Below are positions 60,857-64,000 of a stretch of 64,000 nt of DNA, piece by piece. The DNA is from Pyropia yezoensis (taxonomy: Eukaryota > Rhodophyta > Bangiophyceae > Bangiales > Bangiaceae). Below the pieces are notes generated by a model that was not told where the DNA came from, did not search any database, and saw only the letters and a list, made by a program, of their open reading frames with translations. Within the stretch, counting starts at the first letter, position 1; every line of letters begins with the position of its first letter. Position numbers and translations under genes: made by a program. The stretch is taken from assembly GCA_009829735.1 (NCBI GenBank), contig CM020619.1, positions 15,115,234 through 15,179,233 on the forward strand, given 5' to 3'.

Positions 60857-63800
60857 GAGGAAGGATGACCGGGGGGCGCTGGGGTCACCCAAGCAAGCCA
60901 CCCCGGAGTACCGCGGGGAAAGCCCCACGGAGAGCGCGGTTGAGCCGACGCCGCATCAACCCCCGGGTACACCTTCCGGCCCCGACGACACGGCGTCAGG
61001 GGATTGATGACCAACCTCCAAGGTTGGGAGGAGAGGACGGGAAGCCCCGTCACGTTGAACCAGACAAGGGCCCTGTTCAGGATGCCCGAGCTACACCGGA
61101 TATCGGTGTAGGACATGTGTTGTTTACCTTGGAGAACTTCAAGGTATCAGCCACCCTGGGGGTTGACCCCCAGTCGACACGATCGTACTACCCTGTACTG
61201 GACACAGGGGCTGGACCCAACCTTATCCGGAAGGATACCCTCCCGGACAAGTGGCTTCCACGAGTCAGAGTGACTCGGGGACCCACCATCAAGGACGCGA
61301 ATGGTCGACTCATTCGTACGACCGCAGCGATGTCGCTGCAGGTTACCATCGGGGATCTCACCACGGAAGTTGACTTCCTGGTATGTGAAACGCTATCGGT
61401 GCCCTGCATACTGGGGTGCACCTTCATCAACGTTCACGTTGATGCAATCCGGCCAGGCCGGAGGACCGTCGAGCTTCAAGAAGCCGACGGGACGAAGCGA
61501 GGACACACGGCTATCGTCAGGGACCTGACGCTACAAGGAAGCCACGTTAACGTGGCTGAGGTGTACGCAAGCGTCGAGCCGAAGACACTTCGGTTGGCCA
61601 AGCGAACTCGCTTTGAGCCGTTGTCAGAGACAGTCCTCCCGGTTAACTGCGACCTCGCAGGCATCTGCAGAGTCCAGTCCAACCTACGGACGTACAAGCG
61701 CCATGGGTTGACCATGGCCAACGGTCTCATAGACCTCCCAGCAGGAGGGTCGTCCCTCCTAGTGATGGCGAACTATCGCCGTAAGGCAGTCACCCTCCCG
61801 AAGGGAACTATCCTCGGGATTGCCGAACTCTACGAAGGAGATATCCTTACCCCTGATAAGGAAGGTCAAGTGGAACCACTTGAAGTACTGGCGGTCGCCG
61901 AGACCACCGAGCGACAGCAACCCGATGACGGGAAGCCTAACCCATCGGCGGCTCCGGCGGACCTGCCGCCAAAGGACCAAGAGGCCTTGAAGGCACTGGC
62001 CGAGGCTGACCTCGACCACCTTCCCCCTTCGGTAGCCGAAGGGGTACGACGGATGCTAAGAAAGCATGACGTTATGTGGACAGGCGGGGCCTTGGGGACC
62101 ATTGGGGCAACCCAACATCGTATAGACCTGGTACCAGGCGCACGACCCGCCCGCTCACAACCGCACCGAGCGGGACCTATGCAACGAGAGATCGTTGATG
62201 GAGAAGTGAAGAGGATGAGTGAAGCTAAGGTGATCCGACCTTCGATGTCGGAATGGGGTGCCCCAGTCGTTATTGTGCCGAAGAAGGATCAAACCCCTCG
62301 GTTTTGCATCGATTATCGACGCCTCAACTTGGTTACCAAGAAGGACTCATACCCTTTACCAAGGATGGATGAATGCATCGACTCCCTGGGGGAGGCTACG
62401 GTGTTTACCACCATCGACTGCAATGCCGGATACTGGCAGATCCCGGTGGCGGACGAGGATATCCCCAAGACGGCATTCGTCTGTCACAGTGGAGTGTACG
62501 AGTTCCTAAGGATGCCCTTCGGATTGTCCAACGCCCCCGCTACATTCCAGCGGGCTATCGACATCATACTGTCTGGGGTGAAGTGGCGTAACTGCCTAGT
62601 GTACCTCGATGACGTCATCGTCTTCTCGCGTAACATGGATGACCATGTACAACATGTTGACGAGGTACTCACCCTCTTGAGGAACGCCGGGGTAACCCTG
62701 CGTCTGAAGAAGTGCGCCTTCTTCCAACAGACGGTCGAATATCTGGGCCACCAGATAACCCCTGGTAAACTAGGGGTACTCGAAGCCAATACCCGGGCAC
62801 TCCGGGATGCCCGGTTCCCTAACACCCAGACGCAGCTCAAGAGCTTCCTGGGAATGTGCAATGTATACCGACGGTTCGTCAAGGACTTCGCTCGGATAGC
62901 TAAACCGTTAACGGTTCTTACGAGCAGTACCTTACCCAAGGTACTCCAACCCCCTTCGCCTAGCGAAGAGGAGGCATTCGAGTCTCTGAAGCGAGCCCTA
63001 CTGTCCCCACCCGTCCTTGCGTTACCGCATAGACGGGGTCCTTCGTCATCGATGTCGATGCGTGTGATACACAAGTGGGATGCACCCTGTTACAGGGAGA
63101 GACGTTGATCGGTACCGATAACGTTATCCCGGACCTACGTCCGGTAGGATACTTCAGCCGGACACTCAACCCGGCTGAGCGGAACTATAGTGCCACCGAG
63201 CGTGAATGCCTCGGAGTTATATGGGCAGTGCAACTGCTCCGTCCATACCTGGGAGGCTCCAGGTTCATCGTGAGGTCCGACCACGAACCCCTACGATGGC
63301 TCCTCAACCTTGGTGACAAGGATTCCGATAGCCATGGGAGGCTAGCCCGATGGAGGCTGAGATGGCCGAGCACGACTACCGCACCGTGTATAAGGCTGGG
63401 TCAACCCACCACCTCGGAGACGCGTTGTCTCGACTCGACACCCCCGAGCGGGGATACCCGCCCGGTGGACGAGGACATCCCGGTAGTACCGGTGTGCATG
63501 GTGGGTAATGCTACCCAGGGTATGGCTGACCATACCATGGCACACCTTGCGTGCCCATTGACCCTCGCGGACTTCCGCGAGGCACAGGGCCAACGACGAT
63601 GACTGTAGACGTCATCGTGCTAACCTCCTGGCCGGTCGGCCGGCATCTTCTCCGAGAACGAAGACGGACTCATATACCGGCGGGCACCCGCCGATGGACG
63701 ACATCAAGTCGTGGTTCCCGTGTCCTTACGGCAAGCCGTCATGAAACGAGAACATGAGAACCCCAGCCGGACACCCGGGGGGTTCACGTATGTTCGCAGC

Positions 63801-63950
63801 AATGCGAAGGTTCTTCTACTGGCCAGCAATGGCCGTCGACGTGGTCGACCACGTACGGGGATGCCACCCTGTGCACGTAACCGCATGAGTCTACATAGGC
63901 GGGCGTCTGCCATGAAGCTATTCCCACCTGATGGGCCCAACGAGCAAGTC
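60848..63950 (+). pseudogene. pol: Family A pol (A3), frameshifted
   Basis: The -1 frame from the heptamer is open through the protease (LDTGAGPNLIRKD) and RT (RFCIDYRRLNLVTKKDSYPL, YLDDVIVFSRNMDD) to about 63045. There a one-base deletion in the RNase H start shifts the frame, giving a stop at 63106. The RNase H text continues in the next frame (GYFSRTLNPAERNYSATERE) until another one-base deletion near 63370. More small losses follow up to the integrase zinc motif. At 63950 the homology ends. Confidence 0.8.
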
Positions 63951-64000
63951 CCATACCTTCCGTCTCTCGAGTTGAGGACGAAGGTACTGCAGGGTACGTC
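63951..64000. other. Unrelated sequence replacing the A3 integrase
   Basis: After CGAGCAAGTC (63941-63950), which matches A2, the sequence no longer follows family A. This is a deletion junction or the edge of another insertion. Fifty bases are too few to identify it. Confidence 0.5.

Larger units (their letters stand above)
58086..63950 (+). mobile_element. Element A3: third family A copy, decayed and cut off near the window end
   Basis: It begins with a complete 5' LTR (58086-58448) and follows the order LTR, gag, pol. Homology to A2 stops at about 63950, inside the integrase, and unrelated sequence follows. Pol has several small deletions. The antisense frame cannot be examined because this part is missing or outside the window. 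Confidence 0.85.

Overview
The window looks like nuclear DNA of a GC-rich eukaryote with few introns. It carries a eukaryotic small-subunit protein (eS10), a dynamin-related GTPase, a MUS81-type nuclease and a carnosine N-methyltransferase-like enzyme. Host starts that I could place often sit in a good Kozak context (for example GCCACCATGG at 15538) behind CT-rich leaders. Two genes each have one intron with GT..AG ends. Host proteins are swollen with Ala, Gly and Pro runs. This fits a red macroalga of the Porphyra/Pyropia type, but that assignment is inference; another GC-rich alga is possible.

Left part (1-23.0 kb), mostly host genes: a partial membrane protein on the minus strand that leaves the window on the left (1-1586); a very large MUS81 homologue (2997-7463); a GC-rich minisatellite-like stretch (8.3-9.5 kb); a non-autonomous hAT-like transposon with a BED-like zinc finger remnant (10323-11396); a two-exon EF-hand and two-membrane-segment protein with channel-like topology (11880-15061); a dynamin-related protein (15538-17856); eS10 on the minus strand (18275-18802); a piece of a Ski2-like helicase (19319-19618); and a two-exon CARNMT-like gene on the minus strand (19708-22078).

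Middle part (23-31.8 kb) is a graveyard: a decayed membrane protein frame, a protein-kinase fragment, three TA-flanked inverted-repeat elements packed into 850 bp, a tRNA-like SINE head, further inverted and direct repeats, a decayed Pro/Tyr/Arg-rich gene and a MYB/SANT-like (NAM-associated) gene broken by two homopolymer frameshifts.

Right part (31.8-64 kb) is a nest of Ty3/gypsy LTR retrotransposons of three families. Family C (minus strand, remnants at 31845-32715 and 37482-39164) was the first layer. Family A copies sit in it: A1 (about 32712-37481, 5' truncated) and A2 (39165-57309, complete, with 5-bp target duplication CAGAG). Family B (42761-50213, complete, with 5-bp target duplication CCTAC and LTRs almost identical) is inserted in the pol gene of A2. 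A third family A copy, A3 (58086 to about 63950), interrupts a host coding frame.

Family A is the most unusual content. Besides gag and pol (joined by an apparent -1 slippery heptamer GGGAAAC and ending in a chromodomain), it carries a long open reading frame on the opposite strand between pol and the 3' LTR, with its own TATA-like element. It is preserved over about 790 codons in A1 and, with one nonsense change, in A2. Family B carries another extra frame, with two CX2CX12HX5H zinc fingers, between its 5' LTR and gag.
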